From UTCHB3 sp964625575 (GTDB lineage Bacteria > Bacteroidota > Ignavibacteria > Ignavibacteriales > Ignavibacteriaceae), in contig CAZVBQ010000005.1 in NCBI GenBank assembly GCA_964625575.1, forward strand, positions 62,001-126,000: a DNA stretch of 64,000 bases, written 5' to 3'. This document shows, one piece after another, positions 8,628 through 16,911 of this stretch. The notes under the pieces were generated by a model. The model had not been told where the DNA came from and made no database searches. It saw only the letters and a program-made list of their open reading frames with translations. The translations under genes and the position numbers were made by a program. Position 1 is the stretch's first letter. Each line of letters starts with the position of its first letter.

Positions 8628-9681
8628 GAAAAAGCTTTTCTCTCCCCGCGAAGCAGTAGTTTACATAATTTCCCTTGCCCTTGCAGGTCTTTTTCTCTTT
8701 TGGGCATTTAAAGGTGTCGACGCGGGAGCGCTCTGGAACTACATAAAAGGCGCGTCGATATTCTGGATGATCATGCTTATCGTATTTCAGATGCTGGCTC
8801 ACTGGTTCAGGGCTGTCAGGTGGAAGGCGATAATGGAGTCACTCAAACCTGATATCAGCGCCATGAACCTTTTCGGGGCGGTACTTGTTGGGTACGGTCT
8901 GAATAACTTTGTTCCGAGACTCGGTGAAGTCGCGCGCGCTGTTTCAGTGGGCAAAACCGAAAATCTTTCCAAAACCTCGATACTCGGCACTGTTGTGGTT
9001 GAGAGAATAATCGACATGTCGGTTTTCGCTTTCGCCGTGGTGCTAAGTGGTTGGATATACGACGGCGACATTTATTCGGGCGAACTCGGATGGCTCAAAC
9101 TCACCATTCAGTTGGGAACGATGGGATTCGCGGTGTTGATCCTGTTCTTGATACTTTTGATCAGATATAAAGAGCGCTTTTCAAATTTTGCCACATCGAT
9201 CGTAAAGAAATTCTCACTCAAGACAGCGGAGAAGCTCGAAGAGTTGTTCCACAAGATGATCGTTGGGTTCTCAACTCTCAAAACCACATCGGCGTACATT
9301 AAAACAATTATTTACAGCGTGTTGATAATGCTCGGTTACGCCGCTACAAGCTGGGCCGGATTCTACGCCCTCGGCCTCGAAAAAAGTTACGGGCTTGGAT
9401 TTGGTGCCGCTTGGATAATAATGAGCATCAGCGCCATCGGCGTAATGATCCCCACACCCGGCGGGATCGGAAGCGTGCACACAATTACAAAAACCGCCAT
9501 GCTCATGCTTTATGGAATTCCTGCCGAGCTTGGTCTGGCATTCGCGACATTTCAGCACGGGATCACATATATCCTGCATCTTGTCACGGCAGCCGGATTT
9601 TTAGTCTGGTTCAAGTTCAAGCTTCCGGGGGTGAGATCTGAAGACATTATTGATATTGAGGATGATGACCAGAAGAATTAA
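8614..9681 (+). CDS. Flippase-like membrane protein (lysylphosphatidylglycerol synthase TM-region/UPF0104 family)
   Basis: Integral membrane protein of 355 residues with about eight hydrophobic helices, matching the transmembrane half of MprF-like proteins (LPG_synthase_TM). Diagnostic stretches are HWFRAVRWKAIM (about 69-80), NFVPRLGEVARA (about 100-111), TVVVERIIDM (about 130-139) and PTPGGIGSVHTITKT (about 285). The soluble synthetase domain is absent, so it probably moves lipids or lipid-linked sugars rather than aminoacylating them. Translation starts at a TTG inside the last codons of the lolA-like gene (14-bp overlap), implying coupling. Substrate cannot be read from sequence. Confidence 0.82.
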   Translation: MTSAKKKLFSPREAVVYIISLALAGLFLFWAFKGVDAGALWNYIKGASIFWMIMLIVFQMLAHWFRAVRWKAIMESLKPDISAMNLFGAVLVGYGLNNFVPRLGEVARAVSVGKTENLSKTSILGTVVVERIIDMSVFAFAVVLSGWIYDGDIYSGELGWLKLTIQLGTMGFAVLILFLILLIRYKERFSNFATSIVKKFSLKTAEKLEELFHKMIVGFSTLKTTSAYIKTIIYSVLIMLGYAATSWAGFYALGLEKSYGLGFGAAWIIMSISAIGVMIPTPGGIGSVHTITKTAMLMLYGIPAELGLAFATFQHGITYILHLVTAAGFLVWFKFKLPGVRSEDIIDIEDDDQKN

Positions 9682-10309
9682 ATTTTTAGCCCTTATATTT
9701 CTCCTTTTTTCACCCCTGACTCAGGCGCAGTGGGAGGGGAGGGTGAGCATGGGAATAAATATAGCCAGCACCGCGAACATCCGCGACTATATCAACGAGA
9801 ATTTTGGTGCCGGCAACCGGATGGATGACGTAAACACGATGATAGAATTTGGCGGCGAGCTCGGTTACAAACCGGGGAAGAACCTACAGCTTGCCTTAGA
9901 GGGAGCCTATGCCTTCAATTCTTATACGAACATAACCGCCAACGGTAAATATGAACTGAACTACAGGTTCATTTCACCCTCGGTAATGGCATACTACATG
10001 ATCGAAGGTGCCGGTTACAGTTTTAAATTCGGTGGTGGAATTGGTCCCAGATTTGTCGTGATTGAAGAGATCAAGCCATTTGTAGTGACCGGAACAACCT
10101 ACACATCCACCGGTTTTGGAATTGTAGCCAGGGCATCAGGTTCAACCGCCCTTTCAAAAGATGTTTTTGCCTATATTGGTGCTGACGCGAGATATGACGC
10201 CGGCGGAACCCCCAAAAATGACGGAATAGCCATCAGACACCGTGGTGGCGACCTCTCCGTCGGATCCCTTTCGTTAGGGCTAAAAATCGGTATTTCTTTT
10301 AATTTCTAA
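9662..10309 (+). CDS. Small outer-membrane beta-barrel protein of unknown role
   Basis: About 215 residues with a signal peptide (IKFLALIFLLFSPLTQAQ) and alternating hydrophobic/glycine strands, ending in SLSLGLKIGISFNF with a C-terminal Phe, the usual end of an outer-membrane barrel. The middle contains GYKPGKNLQLALEGAYAF and SFKFGGGIGPRFVV, both strand-like. Its closest general type is the OmpA-like/porin-family 8-strand barrel found widely in Bacteroidetes relatives. The start is ambiguous: TTG 9650, ATG 9662 or ATG 9665 are in frame, and all overlap the previous gene; ATG 9662 is chosen because it places a basic n-region before the hydrophobic core. No catalytic motif is visible. Confidence 0.7.
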   Translation: MMTRRIKFLALIFLLFSPLTQAQWEGRVSMGINIASTANIRDYINENFGAGNRMDDVNTMIEFGGELGYKPGKNLQLALEGAYAFNSYTNITANGKYELNYRFISPSVMAYYMIEGAGYSFKFGGGIGPRFVVIEEIKPFVVTGTTYTSTGFGIVARASGSTALSKDVFAYIGADARYDAGGTPKNDGIAIRHRGGDLSVGSLSLGLKIGISFNF

Positions 10310-10318
10310 GGACCATAA

Positions 10319-11167
10319 ATGACCATTCTCGAAGCGATAGTTCTTGGTATCGTTCAGGGCATCACTGAGTTTCTCCCGATAAGCAGTACAGCCCACCTTA
10401 CACTTACCGGTAAGATAATGGGGTTGATAAACGCTGATAAACCACAGGAGTGGACCGCGGTTATGGCGATAATTCAGCTTGGCACGCTCGTTTCAATCCT
10501 TATTTATTTCGCGAAAGACATATATAACATTGTAATTGAGTTCTTTCGTGATAATCTGGTGAGCAGAAAAAGCTACAAAGAGCAGTCGCTTAATTCACGG
10601 CTTGGTTGGCTTGTTATTATTGGAACCGTTCCTGTAGTGATCATCGGACTGGGTTTTAAGGATGTGATTGAAGGCGCGCTCACCAAGAACCTCTATGTAA
10701 TTGCCAGTTCGCTGATTGTTCTGGCGATCATACTCTTTATCGCAGAGAAAACCGCGAAATTCAACAAAAAAATTGAGGACGTGGGAGTTTGGGATGCAAT
10801 CGTGGTCGGTGTGGCACAAGCATTCGCCCTGATCCCGGGATCGTCAAGGTCAGGAACCACCATTACCGGTGGGCTTTTCATGGGACTTAACCGTGAAGCC
10901 GCCGCGCGTTTTTCATTCCTTCTGAGCATCCCGGCGATACTCGCCAGTGGTTTGCTCCAACTTAAGGAAGGTCTCAAATTCCTGAACTATGATCATCTCG
11001 TGGCAGTTGGCGTTGCCACTGTGATCTCGGGAGTGAGCGGCTACCTCGCCATCGACTTTCTTTTAAAGTACCTCAGGAAAAACTCCACGACACTTTTCAT
11101 TGTTTATAGAATTGCAGCCGGACTTCTGATTCTGGCGCTGTTATTATCGAACACCATTACACCATAA
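10319..11167 (+). CDS. uppP: Undecaprenyl-diphosphatase UppP/BacA
   Basis: Inner-membrane phosphatase that converts undecaprenyl diphosphate to the monophosphate carrier used for peptidoglycan and O-antigen; extra copies give bacitracin resistance. Both active-site blocks are present: GIVQGITEFLPISSTAHL (residues about 10-27) with the conserved Glu, and LIPGSSRSGTTITGGLFMG (about 171-189) with the PGxSRSGxT signature. Its 282 residues and about eight membrane helices fit. AAGGA precedes the ATG by seven bases. It lies 9 bp after the beta-barrel gene, in the same plus-strand run. Confidence 0.95.
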   Translation: MTILEAIVLGIVQGITEFLPISSTAHLTLTGKIMGLINADKPQEWTAVMAIIQLGTLVSILIYFAKDIYNIVIEFFRDNLVSRKSYKEQSLNSRLGWLVIIGTVPVVIIGLGFKDVIEGALTKNLYVIASSLIVLAIILFIAEKTAKFNKKIEDVGVWDAIVVGVAQAFALIPGSSRSGTTITGGLFMGLNREAAARFSFLLSIPAILASGLLQLKEGLKFLNYDHLVAVGVATVISGVSGYLAIDFLLKYLRKNSTTLFIVYRIAAGLLILALLLSNTITP

Positions 11168-11178
11168 CGGAGATATTG

Positions 11179-11769
11179 ATGCGTAATTTTTTGGTGATAA
11201 TTCTTTTCGCCCTGATATCATTCACGGGATGTGCCCAGCAGAAAAACACCCCCCAAAATGAGAGTCCGGTGTTTAAGTATGACACCCTTACGGTTGCAGT
11301 TATGAAGACCAACATGGGAACAATTGAACTGCAGCTCTACCCAAAAGAAGCACCCAAAACCGTTGAGAACTTCACGACCCTCGCCAAGCAGGGCTACTAC
11401 AACGGGATCATTTTCCACAGGGTTATTGAGAATTTCATGATCCAGGGTGGTGATTCCACCGGTACAGGCACGGGTGGAAGGTCGATCTGGGGCGGTGACT
11501 TCGCCGATGAGTTTGTTATGGGACTCACTTTCGACAAGACCGGTCTGCTCGCGATGGCGAACAGGGGACCGAACACCAACACTTCACAGTTTTTTATCAC
11601 TACTGCCAAAACCGAATGGCTGAACTACAAACACACCATTTTTGGCGAAGTGATCAGCGGGTATGATGTTGTTGACAAGATCAGCAAAGTTAAAAAGGGC
11701 CCACAGGACAAACCCGTTGATCCCGTGATAATTCAGGAAATTAAAATTGAACAAAGGAAGAAAAAATGA
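11179..11769 (+). CDS. Cyclophilin-type peptidyl-prolyl isomerase, lipoprotein
   Basis: Peptidyl-prolyl cis-trans isomerase of the cyclophilin family anchored in the cell envelope. The N-terminus is a lipoprotein signal (LVIILFALISFTG|C, Cys at residue 15). The isomerase domain shows TNMGTIELQLYPKEAPKTVE, IIFHRVIENFMIQGGD, LLAMANRGPNTNTSQFFIT and HTIFGEVISGYDVVDKI, with the key Arg, Phe, Gln and Phe of the active site conserved. ATG at 11179 is chosen over the TTG three bases earlier because GGAG lies seven bases upstream. It overlaps the next cyclophilin by 4 bp (ATGA). The tandem gives one envelope and one cytoplasmic form. Confidence 0.92.
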   Translation: MRNFLVIILFALISFTGCAQQKNTPQNESPVFKYDTLTVAVMKTNMGTIELQLYPKEAPKTVENFTTLAKQGYYNGIIFHRVIENFMIQGGDSTGTGTGGRSIWGGDFADEFVMGLTFDKTGLLAMANRGPNTNTSQFFITTAKTEWLNYKHTIFGEVISGYDVVDKISKVKKGPQDKPVDPVIIQEIKIEQRKKK

Positions 11770-12245
11770 GCGTTACAAAAGCTAAATTTGACACGTCGAT
11801 GGGTGAGTTCGAGGTAGAACTCCACGCCGACAATACCCCAAAGACCGTTGAGAACTTCACCGGACTTGCAAAAAGAGGCTACTATAATGGTGTAATCTTT
11901 CACCGTGTTATTGCCGATTTCATGATTCAGGGTGGTGACCCAACGGGTACAGGCCGTGGCGGTGAGAGCATCTGGGGTCCTAAATTCAAGGATGAGATCG
12001 TAAAAGACCTCAAACACACAGGACCGGGGATACTCTCGATGGCCAATGCCGGACCAAACACTAACGGCAGCCAGTTCTTCATTACACTCGTGCCAACCCC
12101 TTGGCTCGATGGAAAACACACCGTTTTTGGCAAGGTTACATCCGGTATGGATGTGGTTGAAGCTATCGGTAAAACCGAGACACTTAAGCCTTTCGACCGT
12201 CCGGTAGTTGATGTGGTTATTAACTCGATAACGGTAGTTGAGTAA
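11766..12245 (+). CDS. Cyclophilin-type peptidyl-prolyl isomerase, cytoplasmic
   Basis: A 159-residue single-domain cyclophilin without a signal peptide. Core motifs match its upstream neighbour closely: DTSMGEFEVELHADNTPKTV, VIFHRVIADFMIQGGDPTG, ILSMANAGPNTNGSQFFIT and HTVFGKVTSGMDVVEAI. The pair probably arose by tandem duplication, one copy gaining or losing the lipoprotein signal. AAGGA precedes the ATG; the start overlaps the upstream stop as ATGA and the end overlaps the holA-like TTG start, so the three genes are translationally coupled. Confidence 0.93.
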   Translation: MSVTKAKFDTSMGEFEVELHADNTPKTVENFTGLAKRGYYNGVIFHRVIADFMIQGGDPTGTGRGGESIWGPKFKDEIVKDLKHTGPGILSMANAGPNTNGSQFFITLVPTPWLDGKHTVFGKVTSGMDVVEAIGKTETLKPFDRPVVDVVINSITVVE

Positions 12246-13263
12246 GAAAGTTCAGTCACCCCTGATCTCCCTGGTAGCACAGGACCTGAAGGCGAAAAAC
12301 CTGAAGCCTGTCTATTTTTTCTACGGGAAGGATGGATACGAAATTGACAAAAGGACTCAGGCGATCCAGAAATATCTGGAGCCTGAGATCCCTTTTGACT
12401 ATGATATCCAACTGTTTCAGGGTTCTTCGACTTCGATAGATGAACTGCTTGACTTCTGCCAGTCGTTTCCCCTCGCGGGTGACAGACGGCTTGCCATAGT
12501 TAAGAACTTCAATAATCTGAAGTTCGATGGAAGGAAGTATAACAGTCATCTGATCTCTTACTTTAAGAATCCATCGCCCCACACCACGTTAATAATTCTC
12601 TATGATGATGTTAACTTCCCTGACAAGGAGCCCTACAAAACCATAGCGGAAATGGGTTACGCCTACGTGGCGAGAACACCCGACTTCGATGACCTCGTTG
12701 GCTGGGTGGAATTGACCGCCAAGCAAGCCGGGAAGAGAATAGAGAGGCATGAAGCTGAGTTGCTGGTTAGTCTCACGGGTGACGATAAACTGATGATCGA
12801 AATGCAGCTTGAAAAGCTGATCGAGTTCACCGGGAATGATAAAGCGGATATAGACGTCGACATGATCAAACGCTCGGTGGCGCCGACAAAGCAGTTCACC
12901 ATTTTCGATTTTATCGACAAGGTACTTGCAAAAGACAAGCCCGGCGCTCTTCGCCTGCTCGGAAAAATAATGAACCAGGGTGAACCTGCCCTTCTTATAC
13001 TGTTTCACCTGAACCGTCAGTTCTCGACCATTATAAACATCAGGGAAGCACTTTCGACGGGCAGAAATGATTTTGAGGCGGCTTCCCAGTCGGGTATTCA
13101 GAAGTGGCAGCTCGACAAGCTGAAGCCGGCACTTCAGAGATTTTCGTTCAAAGAGCTGAGTCTTGTTTACGCCGCGCTTCTCAGAGCGGACATTGCCCTG
13201 AAGAACAGCGACACTGACGAAAAAACCGTAATGTTCACTGCCCTTAACGAGATTTTAAATTAA
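12238..13263 (+). CDS. holA: DNA polymerase III subunit delta (clamp-loader)
   Basis: The delta subunit opens the beta sliding clamp during clamp loading. Its 341 residues fit HolA. Diagnostic stretches: LKPVYFFYGKDGYEIDKR near residue 22, the AAA-like core with FPLAGDRRLAIVKN (about 76-89), the helical lid with LLVSLTGDDKLMIEMQLEKL (about 175-194), and the collar region FDFIDKVLAKDKPGALRLL. Initiation at TTG, 8 bp inside the preceding cyclophilin gene, is needed to keep the N-terminal strand; the next Met would remove the clamp-binding domain. Members of this family are poorly conserved, but the residue pattern is typical. Confidence 0.88.
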   Translation: MSKKVQSPLISLVAQDLKAKNLKPVYFFYGKDGYEIDKRTQAIQKYLEPEIPFDYDIQLFQGSSTSIDELLDFCQSFPLAGDRRLAIVKNFNNLKFDGRKYNSHLISYFKNPSPHTTLIILYDDVNFPDKEPYKTIAEMGYAYVARTPDFDDLVGWVELTAKQAGKRIERHEAELLVSLTGDDKLMIEMQLEKLIEFTGNDKADIDVDMIKRSVAPTKQFTIFDFIDKVLAKDKPGALRLLGKIMNQGEPALLILFHLNRQFSTIINIREALSTGRNDFEAASQSGIQKWQLDKLKPALQRFSFKELSLVYAALLRADIALKNSDTDEKTVMFTALNEILN

Positions 13264-13339
13264 AATCTTTATCTTATCAGCGGAATATTCTAATTTTCTC
13301 CTCTGAAACTTTTACAAAACAACCAGAGTATAATACACA

Positions 13340-13927
13340 TTGAGCGACAGAAGATTAAGAGATCTGACTGACGAACAGTTGATCCTTGAATTTCAGGAAA
13401 CGAGTGACACGGAGATATTTGAAGCGATAGTTTCTCGCTACAAAAATCCTCTCTTTAACTTCGTTTTCCGGTTCCTCGGCGACAGGGATGCCACCTCGGA
13501 TGTGGTTCAGGAGACTTTTATAAAGGTTTACAGGAACAAGGATTCCTACAAAACCTTTGCAAAATTCTCCACGTGGATCTACACCATCGCGGGCAACCTT
13601 GCCAAAACCGAACTGCAAAGGCGCAAAAGGAAGAATCAGATCTCCATCAACTCCTGGGGAGAGGATGAAGAGACGATGGATCTCCCGGATGGGGGGCCAC
13701 TTCCTGACAGGCTGGTTGATTCAGGAATCAAGAACAAGATGATTCAGGAAGCTCTCTTAAAACTCCCGGAAGTTTACCGCGAGATGATAATCCTCAGAGA
13801 CATTCAGGAGATGTCTTATGAAGAGATCGCCGAAATGATGGAAATTTCCATCGGGACGGTGAAATCAAGGATCAACCGTGGTCGTGCTCAGTTACAGGAT
13901 TTATTGAGAGATATTTTCAAGGAATAG
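13340..13927 (+). CDS. ECF-family RNA polymerase sigma factor
   Basis: Extracytoplasmic-function sigma factor, 195 residues, with only regions 2 and 4. Region 2 contains FVFRFLGDRDATSDVVQETF and KFSTWIYTIAGNLAKTELQ (core binding and -10 recognition); region 4 has YEEIAEMMEISIGTVKSRI, the -35 helix-turn-helix. The start is a TTG with no Shine-Dalgarno; TATAAT at 13329-13334 ends only 5 bp before it, so if that hexamer is the true -10 the message would be nearly leaderless. The next gene, 6 bp on, encodes a one-helix membrane protein that fits an anti-sigma factor. Confidence 0.92.
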   Translation: MSDRRLRDLTDEQLILEFQETSDTEIFEAIVSRYKNPLFNFVFRFLGDRDATSDVVQETFIKVYRNKDSYKTFAKFSTWIYTIAGNLAKTELQRRKRKNQISINSWGEDEETMDLPDGGPLPDRLVDSGIKNKMIQEALLKLPEVYREMIILRDIQEMSYEEIAEMMEISIGTVKSRINRGRAQLQDLLRDIFKE

Positions 13928-13933
13928 GTTTTC

Positions 13934-14623
13934 ATGGAGAATAAAGATATACTTGGTGATGAGGAGCAGTTTCGGGAACTGAGGCAACTCCTAAAAGAGA
14001 TGCCGAAGGTTGACGCGCCTCCCGGATTTGAAGCTGATCTTATGCGGCGGATAAATTCGGAAAAATATGCCGAAGCAAAGCCGACACTGTGGGAAAGGTT
14101 CACCGGATTTCTGAAACCGGTTCCCTCTGCCGTCGCGGTGGGAGTTGTCGCCATCGTAGCGGTGGTGCTGCTGGTAAATCAACCCGGCGAAGAGATAATG
14201 ACGAAAATCGACACCTCAGTTCAGTCCGACCAGGTCGCGCTGCAATCCGGGAATAAACCGGAAGAGAAGGTTGATAAAAGTCCACAGTTCGAGAGCAAGG
14301 AGCAGCAATACCCTTCAAAAGGCGAGGCACCTTCATCACAGTTGCCACCCAAGGTTTCTGTTGAAAGAGGCGCTGACTACACCCCCGCCTCCGCCGGAAA
14401 AAGTACGGGTGACGTCAATCTTCCAGTGACTGCCGCAGTGGCTTCCGTGCAGGAGGAAAAAGTTGTAACGAATAACAAGGACACTTTCGGCTCAGCGAAA
14501 CCAACGATGAAAAGCAGAACCGCCGGGGGAGGTGTGGTTGCAGGACTGACCAACGCCAAATCCATCAAAAAAGCCGCCGACAGCTTGAAGGCAACACAGA
14601 GGGATACCACAATCAATAAATAG
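13934..14623 (+). CDS. Probable membrane anti-sigma factor
   Basis: A 229-residue protein encoded 6 bp after the ECF sigma gene. Cytoplasmic residues 1-60 are helical and charged (EEQFRELRQLLKEMP, then FEADLMRRI), followed by one membrane helix (about 65-82, VAVGVVAIVAVVLLV) and a low-complexity, Ser/Pro/Lys-rich periplasmic tail. No zinc-binding HxxxCxxC motif is present, so it is not a ZAS-type anti-sigma. Function rests on position, topology and size rather than on recognised homology. A good terminator follows, closing a two-gene operon. Confidence 0.6.
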   Translation: MENKDILGDEEQFRELRQLLKEMPKVDAPPGFEADLMRRINSEKYAEAKPTLWERFTGFLKPVPSAVAVGVVAIVAVVLLVNQPGEEIMTKIDTSVQSDQVALQSGNKPEEKVDKSPQFESKEQQYPSKGEAPSSQLPPKVSVERGADYTPASAGKSTGDVNLPVTAAVASVQEEKVVTNNKDTFGSAKPTMKSRTAGGGVVAGLTNAKSIKKAADSLKATQRDTTINK

Positions 14624-14664
14624 AGGAACCACAGGTAATTTTCTCTACTTTCTGTTTTTGAGAC

Positions 14665-14690
14665 CCCGGACACACCGTCCGGGTTTTTTT
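14665..14690 (+). terminator. Rho-independent terminator after the sigma/anti-sigma pair
   Basis: CCCGGAC at 14665-14671 pairs with GTCCGGG at 14677-14683 around the loop ACACC and is followed by seven T. It lies about 40 bp after the anti-sigma stop codon. Confidence 0.9.
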
Positions 14691-14755
14691 GTTTTATCCA
14701 TTGTAATAATTCGCCGTGAGTATTATATTCTGCTTCACTTTAACAGGATTTTAAT

Positions 14756-15418
14756 ATGAAGAACCTCACCCTTCTCCTCACTGCCGTGTTGATCGCTTCC
14801 TTGGTCGTTTATCAGGCGGGCTCCCGCGATTTCAGAGTGGCACAGATCCCGAACGGATCCACGAATGCATGTGCCAATTGCCATGTATCCCCCGCGGGTG
14901 GCGGAACCAGGAACAACTTTGGACAGACTATCGAGAACGCTTTCCTCGTGAACGGCAATGTAATGTGGGATGCGTCTTTGGCACAACTTGACAGTGACAA
15001 CGACGGCTTCAGCAACGGAACTGAACTTCAGGACCCCACCGGCGCGTGGAGAACGGGCCAACCAAACCCCGGAATTACCGCGAATGTCTCAAACCCAGGC
15101 GACCCAACCAGTACTCCGCCGCCAACATCGGTCAGGGAAACAGGTGATCTGCCGGTTGAATTCGCGCTGTCAGAAAACTTTCCTAATCCCTTTAATCCCT
15201 CAACAAGGATCCGTTACTCCGTCATCGAAGCCGGGCAGGTAAAACTCGATATTTACAACGTTACCGGCGAAAAACTCTTCAGCCTTGTTGATCAGTATCA
15301 GTCTCCCGGCAACTACGAAGTCGATGTCACCTTCGCCTCCGCCCCCAGCGGAGTGTATCTCTACCGCCTGGAATCAGCCGGGAAGTCGATAGTAAAGAAG
15401 ATGAATTTGTTGAAGTAG
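14756..15418 (+). CDS. Secreted monoheme c-type protein with T9SS sorting domain
   Basis: A 220-residue secreted protein. After a signal peptide (LTLLLTAVLIASLVVYQAGS) there is one heme c attachment motif C39-A-N-C42-H43. Next comes an acidic DSDNDGFSNGTE loop (about 80-91) of thrombospondin-type-3/calcium-binding style, then a Pro-rich linker and a complete T9SS type A sorting domain: ENFPNPFNPSTRIRYSVIE and a final SIVKKMNLLK. The protein is expected at the cell surface or released, carrying a single heme. An axial Met or second His cannot be assigned. It starts after a terminator and so has its own promoter. Confidence 0.8.
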   Translation: MKNLTLLLTAVLIASLVVYQAGSRDFRVAQIPNGSTNACANCHVSPAGGGTRNNFGQTIENAFLVNGNVMWDASLAQLDSDNDGFSNGTELQDPTGAWRTGQPNPGITANVSNPGDPTSTPPPTSVRETGDLPVEFALSENFPNPFNPSTRIRYSVIEAGQVKLDIYNVTGEKLFSLVDQYQSPGNYEVDVTFASAPSGVYLYRLESAGKSIVKKMNLLK

Positions 15419-15427
15419 GAAATCCTC

Positions 15428-16675
15428 TCAACCTCCTCTTTGTAACAGCCACTGATCAAGACGAATGAATTTTACGGTGGCTGTTATACCGTACCAAGAG
15501 TATTCCCTCTCTTCCGAGATGGAGGAATTGATCAGGAACAGGTTATCACATTTCAGCTCTTTTTTAGCTTTTAGAAGTGACCTGATCTCGCGTTCAAGGG
15601 TTTTGGGATTCTCAGTGGAATAGGCAACTTGTATCAGCTCAGTTATATCGAGACCTGTTTGGACAACAAAATCCACTTCCTCGTTCTGCTGACTTTTATA
15701 ATAGTAGAGCTCGCATTTGCCATCCAGTGATTCCTTTCTCAAAGCTATCCCTACGGCCGTCTCAAAATACTTGCCGAAGTTAGGTGAAAATTGTGTTGAT
15801 AAGGTCGACATAAATCCGGTATCGTAAACATATATCTTCTTGTTGTACTGTGGTCTCTCTTTGATCTTGAAGGAGAACCGGTCAAGATGGAAAAACAGAA
15901 AAGCGTTCTCAAGGTAGCCGAAATATCGTTTGATCGTGTGCACGCTCAAGTTCAACACCGAAGAAAGCTGGGAATCGGAAAATTCGGTCGCGGAATTGTT
16001 CACGAGATATTTCGCAAGCTCTGTCAATCCGTCGAACTTCCTGAGTGAATATCTCCTTACAATGTCCTTGAAGATTATTGCATCATACAATACCCTCAGA
16101 TAGTCTCCTGTTAAATGCTTTCCGGTTACCACTTCTGGGAACCCGCCTGATTGAAGATATTTCATCAGTTCGTTCTGCAACGTGGCTGTGGATGTTGAGG
16201 CAGGGTCGACCGTCAGGAACTCGGTAAATGAGAAGGGGAAAATATTTACCGGAAGATACCGCCCTGTCAGATGTGTGGCAAGTTCACCACTCAAAAGGTT
16301 TGAGTTGCTACCGGTAATAACCAATTTTCTCCCTTGCCTCTGCAGCCGGTTAACGAACAGTTCCCACTTCGGCAGATTCTGTATCTCATCAAAAAACAGG
16401 ATGCGCGGATCTCCATAAACCTGATCGATCGCGGCGATTATCTCATCATAATTCTCGACAGTTGTCAACAACTCATCATCGAAGTTGGCATATCCGGGCT
16501 TTTGATCCTTCAACGCTTCTATAACGAAAGTTGACTTTCCTGCACGCCTTGGTCCGATAATAACCATGATCAAGGATGACTCATCAAGGATCAGTTTCTT
16601 GGAACGGACCCGGTAATCAACCGGGAGAGTTTCGAGGTCTTTCTTTTGGGATCGTATCCGCTCTAATATCTCCAT
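15428..16675 (-). CDS. AAA ATPase with C-terminal DUF4143 domain
   Basis: A 415-residue member of the AAA_14/DUF4143 family. Walker A is GPRRAGKST (residues 41-49), Walker B ILFFDEIQNL (about 92-101), followed by LVITGSNSNLLSGELATHL, which holds the sensor region. The DUF4143 half includes Y-V-Y-D-T-G-F and the nuclease-like VDFVVQTG strand. Such proteins are common, often strain-specific, and their role is unsettled; toxin-like and transfer-related roles have been proposed. Start is an ATG with GGAG four bases upstream. It is the only gene on the minus strand between 1 and 25.8 kb and stands alone between two T9SS genes, which suggests later insertion. Confidence 0.85.
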   Translation of the reverse strand: MEILERIRSQKKDLETLPVDYRVRSKKLILDESSLIMVIIGPRRAGKSTFVIEALKDQKPGYANFDDELLTTVENYDEIIAAIDQVYGDPRILFFDEIQNLPKWELFVNRLQRQGRKLVITGSNSNLLSGELATHLTGRYLPVNIFPFSFTEFLTVDPASTSTATLQNELMKYLQSGGFPEVVTGKHLTGDYLRVLYDAIIFKDIVRRYSLRKFDGLTELAKYLVNNSATEFSDSQLSSVLNLSVHTIKRYFGYLENAFLFFHLDRFSFKIKERPQYNKKIYVYDTGFMSTLSTQFSPNFGKYFETAVGIALRKESLDGKCELYYYKSQQNEEVDFVVQTGLDITELIQVAYSTENPKTLEREIRSLLKAKKELKCDNLFLINSSISEEREYSWYGITATVKFIRLDQWLLQRGG

Positions 16676-16762
16676 GCTTCTCCGGGGTTTTGTAATCTTG
16701 AACGACCAAAAATTATATGAAAATCAAAAAATCTTCTTAACGGTTGTCTAAATTATCAAAAA

Positions 16763-16791
16763 TTGTGCAATAAATAAATCGTAATGCACAA
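16763..16791. promoter_or_regulatory. Inverted repeat in the divergent intergenic region 16676-16911
   Basis: TTGTGCA at 16763-16769 and TGCACAA at 16785-16791 are perfect reverse complements separated by 15 bp. They lie about 90 bp upstream of the DUF4143 ATPase start and about 120 bp upstream of the Omp28-like start. A related ATTGCACA occurs near 16853. The 236-bp region is otherwise AT-rich and holds no reading frame I can support. Confidence 0.35.
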
Positions 16792-16911
16792 ATCTTTAAA
16801 CTTTTGTGTATTATGATTGAGAAAGTGGATACTTTCGCAGAATTTTTATTGATTATTGCACAGGATTTTTTGTTATCGTAATTTTAATATTATTAATCAA
16901 ATGAGTTAGGA

